Made by a program: the position numbers and the translations under genes. Below are positions 38,125 to 49,314 of a stretch of 64,000 nucleotides of DNA, one piece after another (the first letter of the stretch is position 1; every line of letters begins with the position of its first letter). Source of the DNA: Litoditis marina. Lineage: Eukaryota; Nematoda; Chromadorea; Rhabditida; Rhabditidae. Location: positions 15,050,330 to 15,114,329 of the forward strand of contig OZ038439.1 in the NCBI GenBank assembly GCA_964036275.1. Direction: 5' to 3'. The notes under the pieces are model-generated. The model did not search any database, was not told the origin of the DNA, and saw only the letters and a list, made by a program, of their open reading frames with translations.

Positions 38125-40466
38125 CGAATCGCTGCAAACACAGGCTTATTTTTCCAAATGTTGTTTAGAACAGAGTGAGTGATGCTGAAAGTTGGAGCGT
38201 GAAACTACAACTTTTCAATTTTGACCAAAATCTGTTTTTCACATAAGGGTCCCCCACATGGTGCAAAAACTTTTTTGACTCCGAATCGGCTGATTTTTGC
38301 AAATGTTGTTTAGAACACTTTGAGTGAGTGATGCTGAAAGTTTGAGCGTAAAACTACCACTTTTCAATTTTGACCAAAATCTGTTTTTCACATAAGGGTC
38401 CCCCACATGGTGCAAAAACTTTTTTGACTCCGAATCGGCTGATTTTTGCAAATGTTGTTTAGAACACTTTGAGTGAGTGATGCTGAAAGTTTGAGCGTAA
38501 AACTACAACTTTTCAATTTTGACCAAAATCTGTTTTTCACATAAGGGTCCCCCACATGGTGCAATAACTTTTTTGACTCCGAATCGGCTGATTTTTGCAA
38601 ATGTTGTTTAGAACACTTTGACTGAGTGATGCTGAAAGTTTGAGCGTAAAACTACAACTTTTCAATTTTGACCAAAATCTGTTTTTCACATAAGGGTCCC
38701 CCACATGGTGCAAAAACTTTTTTGACTCCGAATCGGCTGATTTTTCCAAATGTTGTTTAGAACACTTTGAGTGAATGATGCTGAAAGTTTGAGCGTAAAA
38801 CTACAACTTTTCAATTTTGACCAAAATCTGTTTTTCACATAAGGGTCCCCCACATGGTGCAATAACTTTTTTGACTCCGAATCGGCTGATTTTTGCAAAT
38901 GTTGTTTAGAACACTTTGACTGAGTGATGCTGAAAGTTTGAGCGTAAAACTACAACTTTTCAATTTTGACCAAAATCTGTTTTTCACATAAGGGTCCCCC
39001 ACATGGTGCAAAAACTTTTTTGACTCCGAATCGGCTGATTTTTCCAAATGTTGTTTAGAACACTTTGAGTGAGTGATGCTGAAAGTTTGAGCGTAAAACT
39101 ACAACTTTTCAATTTTGACCAAAATCAGTTTTTCACATAAGGGTCCCCCACATGGTGCAATAACTTTTTTGACTCCGAATTGGCTGATTTTTGCAAATGT
39201 TGTTTAGAACACTTTGAGTAAGTGATGCTGAAAGTTTGAGCGTAAAACTACAACTTTTCAATTTTGACCAAAATCTGTTTTTCACATAAGGGTCCCCCAC
39301 ATGGTGCAAAAACTTTTTTGACTCCGAATCGGCTGATTTTTCCAAATGTTGTTAAGAACACTTCGAGTGAGTGATGCTGAAAGTTTGAGCGTAAAACTAC
39401 AACTTTTCAATTTTGACCAAAATCAGTTTTTCACATAAGGGTCCCCCACATGGTGCAATAACTTTTTTGACTCCGAATTGGCTGATTTTTGCAAATGTTG
39501 TTTAGAACACTTTGACTGAGTGATGCTGAAAGTTTGAGCGTAAAACTACAACTTTTCAATTTTGACCAAAATCTGTTTTTCACATAAGGGTCCCCCACAT
39601 GGTGCAATAACCTATTTTGATTCCGAATCGGCTGATTCTTTCAAATGTTGTTTAGAACACTTTGAATGAGTGATGCTGAAAGTTTGAGCGTAAAACTACA
39701 ACTTTTCAATTTTGACCAAAATCTGTTTTTCACATAAGGGTCCCCCACATGGTGCAAAAACTTTTTTGACTCCGAATCGGCTGATTTTTGCAAATGTTGT
39801 TTAGAACACTTTGAGTGAGTGATGCTGAAAGTTTGAGCGTAAAACTACAACTTTTCAATTTTGACCAAAATCTGTTTTTCACATAAGGGTCCCCCACATG
39901 GTGCAATAACTTTTTTGACTCCGAATCGGCTGATTTTTGCAAATGTTGTTTAGAACACTTTGACTGAGTGATGCTGAAAGTTTGAGCGTAAAACTACAAC
40001 TTTTCAATTTTGACCAAAATCTGTTTTTCACATAAGGGTCCCCCACATGGTGCAATAACCTATTTTGATTCCGAATCGGCTGATTCTTTCAAATGTTGTT
40101 TAGAACACTTTGAATGAGTGATGCTGAAAGTTTGAGCGTAAAACTACAACTTTTCAATTTTGACCAAAATCAGTTTTTCACATAAGGGTCCCCCACATGG
40201 TGCAATAACTTTTTTGACTCCGAATTGGCTGATTTTTGCAAATGTTGTTTAGAACACTTTGAGTGAGTGATGCTGAAAGTTTGAGCGTAAAACTACAACT
40301 TTTCAATTTTGACCAAAATCTGTTTTTCACATAAGGGTCCCCCACATGGTGCAAAAACTTTTTTGACTCCGAATCGGCTGATTTTTGCAAATGTTGTTTA
40401 GAACACTTTGAGTGAGTGATGCTAAGAGTTTGAGCGTAAAACTACAACTTTTCAATTTTGACCAAT
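38125..40466. repeat. 149-bp tandem satellite, about 15-16 copies
   Basis: Unit of 149 bases containing GATGCTGAAAGTTTGAGCGT, AAAACTACAACTTTTCAATT, CACATAAGGGTCCCCCACAT, and GACTCCGAATCGGCTGATTT. Copies are 95% alike or better by eye; the first (about 38125) is degenerate. Variant sites (GCAAAAAC/GCAATAAC, TTTGCAAATG/TTTCCAAATG) alternate over much of the array, and a distinctive variant (AACCTATTTTGATTCC) recurs at about 39607 and 40056, three units apart. The unit is not a multiple of three, so the repeated 70-codon frames are not a protein. Confidence 0.95.
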
Positions 40467-43075
40467 TCCGAAAAACTATTCCTCGAGTTCTGAAAATGAT
40501 GTTGAGCTGGTCCGATAGCTGACACCGTTTACTTTGGTGCCACCCTTTGAGCCAGCCTGCCACGTTTACGTGTAATTACAACCACCCAGTGACATTTTAG
40601 CGTTTATATTTGAAATCGCCAAAGTTGAAAACTTCATTCTAGTAGTTTCCGCATCAAAACATTGTGTTTGGACAGTTTTTCCAGTTTAGCCACCCCCAAA
40701 AAGTGCCAAAACCGTTGCTTATAAATCACAGTTTTTTGGCAATTTTGAAGATATCATCACACAACTTTCAGAATAGGTCCATAGATACCTCAGATACCAG
40801 GTTACCAACTTTCAGCCCCCTACCATCATTTTGGACTAGTTTACTAGTTGACCCCGGCTCTAAATTTCGTCATCAGTGAATTTGACCTCGCAGATTTTGG
40901 TTTACAACTTTTTGTGAAAAATTGGGTGAACGAAATTTTTCACACAATACATCATTAGAAAGCCCGTGAAGTTTTCTAGGGGGAGAAACAACTTTCACTC
41001 ACATATCCCCACCCATAAACCCACACGGCCGTCCACCACCAATGAAACTTCTATTTCAAGCTTCAAAAAATTGTCAGTTTCGGCCCACAAAAAAGCATTT
41101 CACGTGTTTCACGTCATAGTACGTGTCCTGAAATTAGTCTAGAAATGTTCAGCGCATCGTGTTACCCTATAATCACCTCATTTTCAGATCATTCCCTTGA
41201 AATTCCCTCCAAACCAGTGGCCAAACCTCCGAATTTGGCCGGAATTTGAGTTTTCTTGAAAAAAATAGTTGTAGGTAACATTACAAACTTGTAAACTTTA
41301 CTAAGAAGTTCACTTTTGTACATATAATCATAAAATAGTAATGCAAAAAATGAGAATATTTTGCAAAACCGGCGCTTGACTACTGTCTTCAGGCGGGATC
41401 GAACCCGCGTCCTCAGACTGCAATCAAACACGCAATCGCTGTGCTATCCTGTTTCCGGCACCGGAGGGTCAGCTCGCTGGTATATGGTCGGGCCCCGGAG
41501 GTCGCGGCGCGCGTTGACCTCTTGCTAGCTCATTGTTGAAGATAGGAGAAAGTTTTTTTCACGAAAATGATCTACTCTTCAAGCTCTACCTGTCCATATA
41601 GATCATTAGGCTGCCAGATGGCTGGTTGAAAAAGTCAATGTCCAAAATCGACCTTCTGACGGCTCTTGTTCAGTTTTGTGTGAACCGACTGATGATTGTG
41701 AGATGTCAAACTGATCGTAGTGAAATTCTCTACATTCTATCAAAAAACTGCGATCAAAGCTCAACTTACGACCTCACAGGTAGATCAAAACCGCCAAAAT
41801 TGAAAAATTTTCAACTTTTCAGGAAAACCAGTAGAAACATGGTTTAAAATCATTTTCATGCAATGAGGCGTACATTTCGAATTTCTTGGGAAAATCTCTA
41901 TCCGATTCAACAACGAGTGAACGAAAAAACACGAAAGCGCGCCGTGCGCGCCAGCGCGTAATCACTATCAAAACACGACTTTCGGCGAGCCAGTGTGAAA
42001 AATTTTTGGTCAACTTTTTTTTTTTTTGCACAGCGCAACATTTCAGAACAAGACGAACAAAATGATGTAGGTCAAAAAAAATTTGACCTACTTTGAAATT
42101 TCAACGTTACAGCGTGCGCGCGCAACTTTACGAAAATTTTCGAAAATTTCAGCAAAGATGCGGACTGGCTGATTCTATACATGTTTCAAATTTCAGCCCA
42201 ATCGGACAAGTCTGACTTTTGCCGTTTTTGAAATTTTTTTGATCTACGCGTCATTACGCGCCACGCGCATGCAGAAATTGCAAAATTTGCAACTATTCAG
42301 ATGCGCCCAAGTTTTGCGCACAATTTGAAACCAATTTTAGCTCCTCACATTCATTCCGCCGGTCGGTAGAAGCGTGCAACGGGGCTCAATTTAGCCAAAA
42401 ACACGTTTCGGGCCCTAAAAATCGATAAAATCAATAATCTCAAAATTTTCTTGAAGATTCGAATTCAGTGGCCTAATACGGTTCTGTCGCCGTAGAGCTT
42501 GTGTTTTCACGACTTTTCATCTCCGAGATCTGAAAATTGCGCTTGTCGCGCGCGCGCCGCGCGCAAAGTTGCGGCTGGACCAAAAATTTTTGCTTCAGAA
42601 TGACCGCCGTCAAAAGTTCTACGACCCAGTATACTTTTCAGCACGAGATCATTCGCTGTTTTTGAGAAAATCAAAAAACAAGTTTTTTTTGCAAAAAGTT
42701 CACCTTTTTAAAACACGCGCAGCGCGCTCCGCGCAGAATTTGAAAAAAAAATTCATTGCCCAATCGATTGGAAACTATTTAGGCAAACTTTTTTATTATT
42801 ACAGCGATTTGTAAAAATCAACATGCCAGCCACTACAACTCCTGAAACACGAAAATTTAAATTTTTGGCGGAAAGTGCACGACGTTTGGACGTACTGTGC
42901 ACGCGTTCATGTACATTTTTACAAAATTCATACATGAATCGCGACCTGACGATATTTATATACAGGAATTTTTAAAATGAACAAAAAGTCTATACGGCAT
43001 GGCGCGCTACGCGCGCGGAAATACAGCAAGGGTGAAAAATCATGTCAAAACCCCCGTCCGCCTTTATAAAATAAA
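40467..43075. repeat. 2.6-kb GC-rich repeat unit, copy A
   Basis: Starts ATTCCGAAAAACTATTCCTC and ends CCGCCTTTATAAAATAAA. It is collinear with 43842-46440 at an offset of about 3375 bases, very similar by eye throughout. It has many GCGCGC-type words (CTTGTCGCGCGCGCGCCGCG, GGCGCGCTACGCGCGCG) and no coding region. A tRNA-like segment lies at 41388-41470 on the minus strand. Confidence 0.85.
41388..41470 (-). repeat. tRNA-like segment inside repeat unit A
   Basis: On the minus strand: GCCGGAAACAGGATAGCACA ... GACGCGGGTTCGATCCCGCC. A- and B-box-like words are spaced as in a tRNA, but the T-loop is one base short and the arms pair poorly, so it is a fossil or a SINE head. Its counterpart is at 44765-44840. 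Confidence 0.5.
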
Positions 43076-43841
43076 GACTAGCGATAAATGATTTTGTAAT
43101 TAGTTTGCCACGGTGCCCTTTTTTTATTTAAAAAAAAGTTTTTCAAAATCCGACCATTTTGAGCCAAGTTATAGTCAATTTAGTGCCGCCGGCGCGCCCG
43201 CCGCGCCTAATGAGCGTGCGCGCAGCGCACGTCATTATCGACTATTGAGGCAGCCGCAATGAATGTGTTGACAAAACTTGAACGTTTTCTGGTAGCCACA
43301 GCTGTTTACAACATTTGTGGCAAAAATGAGAGAAATCCGTTCACAACCACGCTCACGGGGTTTATCTAAAGAGAGTCACGTCAAAAAAACCAACAAAACC
43401 CCCTTACCAGCTTTATAGAGAGGAGAGCGCACATCTTTCCCATTTCACACGTGTTAACTGACTTTTTTGGCATTCTGACATTGATATTCGGATTCTACGT
43501 GGTTGATCACACTGTTTTATGATGTTTAAGAAAAAAATATTTTTTTCCCCATTTTCACCCCATACCAACCATCAGAAAGTGAAAAAATCTATATTTTCGA
43601 CTTGTATATCTCGATCAATTTTCGTGATATGAACATTATTTTCTCAGTGTGCACTAGTCCTGCTCTTACCTACACATGTTCCAAGTTTCAGAACTTTCCG
43701 TCTATTTTGAACCTTCCAACGAGATGCCTCAAAACAAGAAAAATCCACATTTTGAGATTCTCGGCTGTGAATTGAGAAAAACGTGAAATCCGTGGAAATT
43801 GTTTGACTAAACAATCATTCGTTTCAGAATTTGACGCTGAT
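43076..43841. repeat. Left segment copy 2 and linker of the composite repeat
   Basis: 43076-43255 repeats the segment at 37908. The rest (to 43841) takes the place that the 149-bp satellite has in the first copy. It includes another copy of the unit terminus (AACCCCCTTACCAGCTTTAT) near 43405. No gene seen. Confidence 0.65.
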
Positions 43842-46440
43842 TCCGAAAAACCATACCTCGAGTTCTGAAAATGATTTTGAGCTGGTCCGATAACTGACAC
43901 CTTTTACTTTAGTGCCACCCTATGAGCCAGCCAGCCACGTTTACGTGTAATTACAACCACCCAGTAAACATTTTAATGTGTATAGTTAGATTCGCCATAG
44001 TTGAAAACCCTAAACTACTAGTTTCCGCATCAAAACATTGTGTTTGGACAGTTTTTCCAGTTTAGCCACCCCCAAAAAGTGCCAAAACCGTTGCTTAAAA
44101 TCAACAGTTTTTTGTCAGTTTTGAAGATATCATCACACAACTTTCAGAATAGGTCCATAGATACCTCAGATACTAGGTTACCAACTTTCAGCCCCTTACC
44201 ATCATTTTGAACTAGTTTACTAGTTGACCCCGGCTCAAAATTTCGTCTTCAGTGAATTTGACTTCGCAGATTTTGGTTTACAACTTTTTGTGAAAAATTG
44301 GGCGAACGAAATTTTTCACACAATACATCATTAGAAAGCCCGTAAAGTTTTCTAGGGGGAGAAACAACTTTCACTCACATATCCCCACCCATAAACCCAC
44401 ACGGCCGTCCACCACCAACGCCACTTCTAATTCGAGCTTCGAAAAAATTTCGGATTCGGCCCACAAGAAGGCATCTCACGTGTTTCACGTGATGGGACGT
44501 GTCTTCAAATGAGTCTAGAAATGTTCAGCGCATCGAGTTACCCTAAAATCACTTCACTTTCAGATCATTCGCCTCATCTACCCTTCAAACTCGAGGCAAA
44601 CCTCCGAATTTGGCCGGAATTTGAGTTTTCTTGAAAAAAAAAGTTGTAGATAACATTAGAACCTTGTAAACTTTACTAAGAAGTTCACTTTTGTACATAT
44701 AATCATAAAATAATAGTGCAAAAAATGAGAAACTTTTGCAAAACCGGCGCTTGACTACTGTCTTCAGGCGGGATCGAACCCGCGTCCTCAGACTGCAATC
44801 AAACACGCAACCGCTATGCTATCCTGTTTCCGGCTCCGAAGGGTCAGCTCGCCGGTATATGGTCGGGCCTCGGGGGTCGCGACGCGCGTTGACCTCTTGC
44901 TAGCTCATTGTTGAAGATAGGAGAAAGTTTTTTTTACGAAAATGATCTACTCTTCAAGCTCTACCTGTCGATATAGATCATTAAACTGCCAGGTTGCTGG
45001 TTCAAAAAGTCAATGTTCAAAATCGACCTTCTGACGGCTCTTGTTCAGTTTTGTGTGAACCGACTGATGATTGTGAGATGTCAAACTGATCGTAGTGAAA
45101 TTCTCTACATTCTGTCAAAAAACTGCGATCAAAGCTCAACTTACGACCTCACAGGTAGATCAAAACCGCCAAAATTGAAAAATTTTCAACTTTTCAGGAA
45201 AACCAGTAGAAACATGATTTAAAATCAATTTCATGAAATGAGTTGTACATTTTCGAATTCCTTGGGAAAATCTCTATTCGATTCAACAATGAATTGAAGA
45301 AAACAATGAAAAGCGCGCGGTGCGCGCCGGCGCGTAATCACTATCAAAACACGACTTTCGGCAAGCCAGTGTGAAACATTTTTGGTCAACTTTTTTTTTC
45401 TTTTTTGCACAGCGCAACATTTCAGAACAAGACGAACAAAATGATGTAGGTCCAAAAAAATTTGACCTACTTTGAAATTTCAACGTTACAGCGTGCGCGC
45501 GCAACTTTACGAAATTTTTTGAAATTTTCAGCAAAGATGCGGACTGGCTGAATCTATACATGTTCCAAATTTCAGCCCAATCGGACGAGTCTGACTTTTG
45601 CCGTTTTTGAAATTTTTTTGATCTACGCGTCATTACGCGCCGCGCACATGCAGAAATTGCAAAATTTGTAACTATTCAGATGCGCCCAAGTTTTGCGCTC
45701 AATTTAAAACTAATTCCAGCTCCTCAAATTCATTCCGCCGGTCGGTAGAAGCGTGCAACGGGGCTCAATTTAGCCAAAAACACGTTTCGGGCTCTAAAAA
45801 TCGATAAAATCGATAATCTTGAAATTTTTTTAAAGATTCGAATTCAGTGGCCTAATACGGTTCTGTCGCCGTAGAGCTTGTGTTTTCACGACTTTTCATC
45901 TCTGAGATCTGAAAATCGCTCTTGTCGCGCGCGCGCCGCGCGCAAAGTTGCGGCTGGACCCAAAATTTTTGCTTCAGAATGACCGCCGTCAAAAGTTCTA
46001 CGACCCAGTATACTTTTTAGCCCGAGCTCATTCGCCGTTTTTGAGAAAATCAAAAAACAAGTTTTTTTTGCAAAAAGTTTACCTTTTTAAAACACGCGCA
46101 GCGCGCGCCGCGCAAAAGTTGGAGAAAAATTGTTTTGCCCAATCGATTGTAAACTATTTGGGCAAACTTTTTTATTATTACAGTAATTTCCCAAAATCAA
46201 CGTGCCAGCCACTACAACTCCTGAAACACGAAAATTTAACTTTTTGGCAGAAAGTGCACGACGTTTGGACGTACTGTGCACGCGTGCATGTAAATTTTCA
46301 CAAAATTCATACATGAATCGCGAGACGACGATGATCGCATACGAGAATTTTTAAAATGAACAAAAAGTCTATACGGCATGGCGCGCTACGCGCGCGGAAA
46401 GGCAAGTAGGGCCGCTGGATCAACGCAAACCTCCCACCAG
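43842..46440. repeat. 2.6-kb GC-rich repeat unit, copy B
   Basis: Starts ATTCCGAAAAACCATACCTC and ends CCACCAGCTTTATAAAATAT. Second copy of the unit at 40467-43075. Open frames of about 70-120 codons in the two copies are not conserved at the protein level and look accidental. Confidence 0.85.
44765..44840 (-). repeat. tRNA-like segment inside repeat unit B
   Basis: Counterpart of 41388-41470: GGCGGGATCGAACCCGCGTC on the plus strand, with one or two changes (CGCAACCGCTATGCTATCCT). Confidence 0.5.
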
Positions 46441-46999
46441 CTTTATAAAATATAGAAATCCCATATATACGTGGGAAACAAAGTACAGTAAATCTTGTTA
46501 CCATCTCGTAACTCTCTGAGATTATAAACATTTTTGTAATGACACACTCAAGTATTAATTACAGGAAAGTTAATCGGTACTTGGCAGTTCGACCAATAAT
46601 GGATGAGTTGGACTTGAAACTTTAGAGATCAACAAGAAATGTAGAAGTTCGTGAAAAGTCAAACAAACCCTGAAAATATCTACAACTGTGCAGGTTTTCA
46701 TAATACGATGAAGAAACTTGATATTAATAATATTATCGAGTTTGATGAAGTTGTCATAGAGTTGATTGCCTCACATCTTTTCATAACTTTGAAGTTGAAT
46801 TTTGACTGGAGTTACTCGATTCATGATTGTCCTGTACAACTTGAAGTAAGTTTTGGTTTCATAGAAAAAAAAACGGAAGAAATGACGTTGCTTACGACCT
46901 AACTTCATTCATTTATCACTTAATTCATAAAATTTTTTACAAACAGAACATGATTTAGAAAAGTAGTTCAACTGCTTGTAATAGACGTAAATCGAATAG

Positions 47000-47083
47000 A
47001 CAATGAGCATTATAATGAGGAATCGTGCACTTTGTAATTGCACGTTTCTGAGTTCTGTTGTGTTCAACATGTTTCACGTGACT
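47000..47083 (+). repeat. TCACGTGA-ended short repeat, copy 6
   Basis: AGCATTATAATGAGGAATCG ... GCACGTTTCTGAGTTCTGTT ... ACATGTTTCACGTGACT. Confidence 0.7.
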
Positions 47084-47437
47084 CTGCAATTGACCAACAG
47101 TATGAAGTATACAATTCACATTCATCAGTTCAATGACCACAGTAAACTAAAAAGTACAAAAACACAAATATAGCCATAACATTTTTTGATAATCACCAGT
47201 TTAGTAAGGTTATTACAGATAATGGGTATGAGTTTAAGGTCGTGAGTCATCGCAAAATAGCACGTACACAATTAAGTACAAAATATGAATTGTCCCCATT
47301 TTCACGTTTTCGAGTTAAAACAAATTCAAGATTTCTAACTGAATTTTGCATGGTCAAATGTACAAACATCGGTTGAGGCTGTAATGTTGACCAATTATTG
47401 ATGGTCCGCGCATCTATTCTACCAATACCATACGTAG

Positions 47438-47975
47438 TAGAGTGGTTAACCAATTCCGAAAAACCATCTCAATTCAATTCCAATTCCAACCAATTCTCAA
47501 AAAATATCCGAATTTCAATTCCAATTCTTTTCCGGCGCCAAAAAACCAATTCAATTCAATTCCGACCAATTCCGACCAATTCTCAAAAAAATCAATTCCA
47601 ATTTCAATTCTAGATGCAGTTTTTTGTCAATTCGGTTCATAAAACAGTTTTTGTGTTTATTAACACTACTACCGCCTTGAGATTGAATATAACACAGCAG
47701 AAAACAAACAATTTTCCCACGCTGAAAAAACCAATTCCAAAACCAATTCCAAATATTATTGCTGATATTCAAAAACCAATTCAATTCAATTCTAATTTTC
47801 CTGGATATAAAAAAAACCAAGTCAATTCAATTCTAAGGAATTGGTTTTACACAAAAACCAATTCAATTCAATTCTTTGGAATTGGTTGTACAAAAAAACC
47901 AATTCAATTCAATTCTTTGGAATTGGTTTTCAATTCTTTTCAATTCCAATTCAATTCAATTCCTTAACCACTCTA
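47438..47975. mobile_element. hAT-like non-autonomous element with perfect 8-bp target duplication
   Basis: 538 bp with exact 12-bp terminal inverted repeats TAGAGTGGTTAA ... TTAACCACTCTA. It is flanked on both sides by ATACGTAG (47430-47437 and 47976-47983). An 8-bp duplication with a TAGAG-type end is the signature of hAT transposons. The interior is mostly CCAATTCAATTC-type low complexity on both arms around a short unique core (about 47613-47725). There is no transposase. Confidence 0.9.
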
Positions 47976-48977
47976 ATACGTAGTCACTTGTAGAATCAAG
48001 ACCAGAATGTTTCGAACTTCCGTCAACACAAATAGTTTGAAACTGATCTTAGATTCCATCTTAACTATTCATTATTCCGACAGGTGGTAAACAACCTTTA
48101 TTTCATAAAAAGAGTTTCAAGAAATTATGTGAAAATGGGACTGCATAACTTGAATGAACTCAAAATCTCTTGGGCTCAAACTCCGATACACATACCACGA
48201 CGAATATAGTCTGTTTCACGAAACAATAGCCCTCTACAGTAAGATAATAAAACTTACAAGTGAATTTATCATAACTTGTAGTTGTTGTACATAGTTTAAA
48301 CTTTCTGATTTCGTTTTCCACTTTGGGTACTACAAGCATACAAAACAGTGAATCTTGAATTCTGTTTGTTGATTAGATAAATGCGTTTGAATTTTCGAAA
48401 GATTACTGTAGAAAGTCATCGATTGGTGAAACGAACTATATCTTGTGTCCAAAAACTAACGAAAAAAAACAACACAATATGCTAAATTAACTTTGCGTAA
48501 CATTCCGTAGCGTGAGGAAATCGTGTTATGTTAAAACTTATCTGACAAGAAAAGTCAATTCTCCATGTGAAGAAAAAGTACGCGCATGACTTTATTTAGA
48601 TAGCTGTTTTTTCGCAAGTGTGCGTCCCATGAGATGCACTTGTTTCAACGTTACTGAACATTTTTAAAATCTCTGACGTATCCTCCCGTATATTTAAATT
48701 GTTTCTCAAATATTTGCAACCAAGTGAAGAATTTAATTATCAGCAAAACGCCAAAGTTGGGTCGGTCATATAAAAAAACAATTTATTATTAATGATCATT
48801 CACACGTAATAACACTGTACTCACTCGTCACTTTATGCGATATGGCTTATGCGATGTACGAGCCTAACTTTACCGCAAATCAAATGTCTAGTTACATGGA
48901 GGGGAACATTGACTTTTTACCCCCCACCTTTCTGGAAATGTATTGCGTTTTGGGAATTGTAGTTTGACCCCCCCACC

Positions 48978-49203
48978 GGGGGGTGATAATTCAATTTATC
49001 ACATGCAATACAATAGTTTGAGGGTGGGGGGGGGGGGTAAAAAGTAAACATTTCCGGTATTGAAGTTCAGCCCCCGACTCGTTGATTTTTGCCCCCCCCC
49101 CCCCCCCTCTCCTAGATTTTCAGTTTTTAGCTTGGGTGGAGGGTTGAAGTGCTACGGGGGGGGGGGGGTCAACTAAAGTGGGGGGCGATACTTCAATTTT
49201 CCC
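48978..49203. repeat. G-run dispersed repeat, copy 2
   Basis: GGGTGATAATTCAATTTATC ... a run of 14 or more G ... TTTTAGCTTGGGTGG ... GGGGCGATACTTCAATTTTC. It aligns with 1216-1506 with an internal deletion. Confidence 0.75.
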
Positions 49204-49314
49204 TACATGGAGCCCGTGATACATCAGAAACGTGCAATGAGAAAGTACACACGTGCTGCTGTTTTCCCACGCTACACGTGATATTGAATGTTAGTAGCTG
49301 TGAAGGTAGTGTTG

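Larger units (their letters stand above)
46441..49314. other. Intergenic downstream of Sre paralogue 2
   Basis: No gene called. Holds a TCACGTGA-ended repeat (47000-47083), a hAT-like element (47438-47975), a G-run repeat (48978-49203) and a truncated TCACGTGA-type fragment (49208-49262). The 83-codon frame at 46651-46902 has no splice partners and is not called. Confidence 0.45.

Noticed and set aside
38239..40563. Series of about 70-codon minus-strand frames in the satellite
   Set aside because: The unit is 149 bp, not a multiple of three, so the frame changes each unit. The frames are echoes of one tandem DNA repeat, not a protein family.
37908..46440. CRISPR-like array or protein-coding island in the repeat-dense region
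   Set aside because: The repeats are long, directly abutting satellite units without unique spacers, in a eukaryotic genome; no coding continuity.
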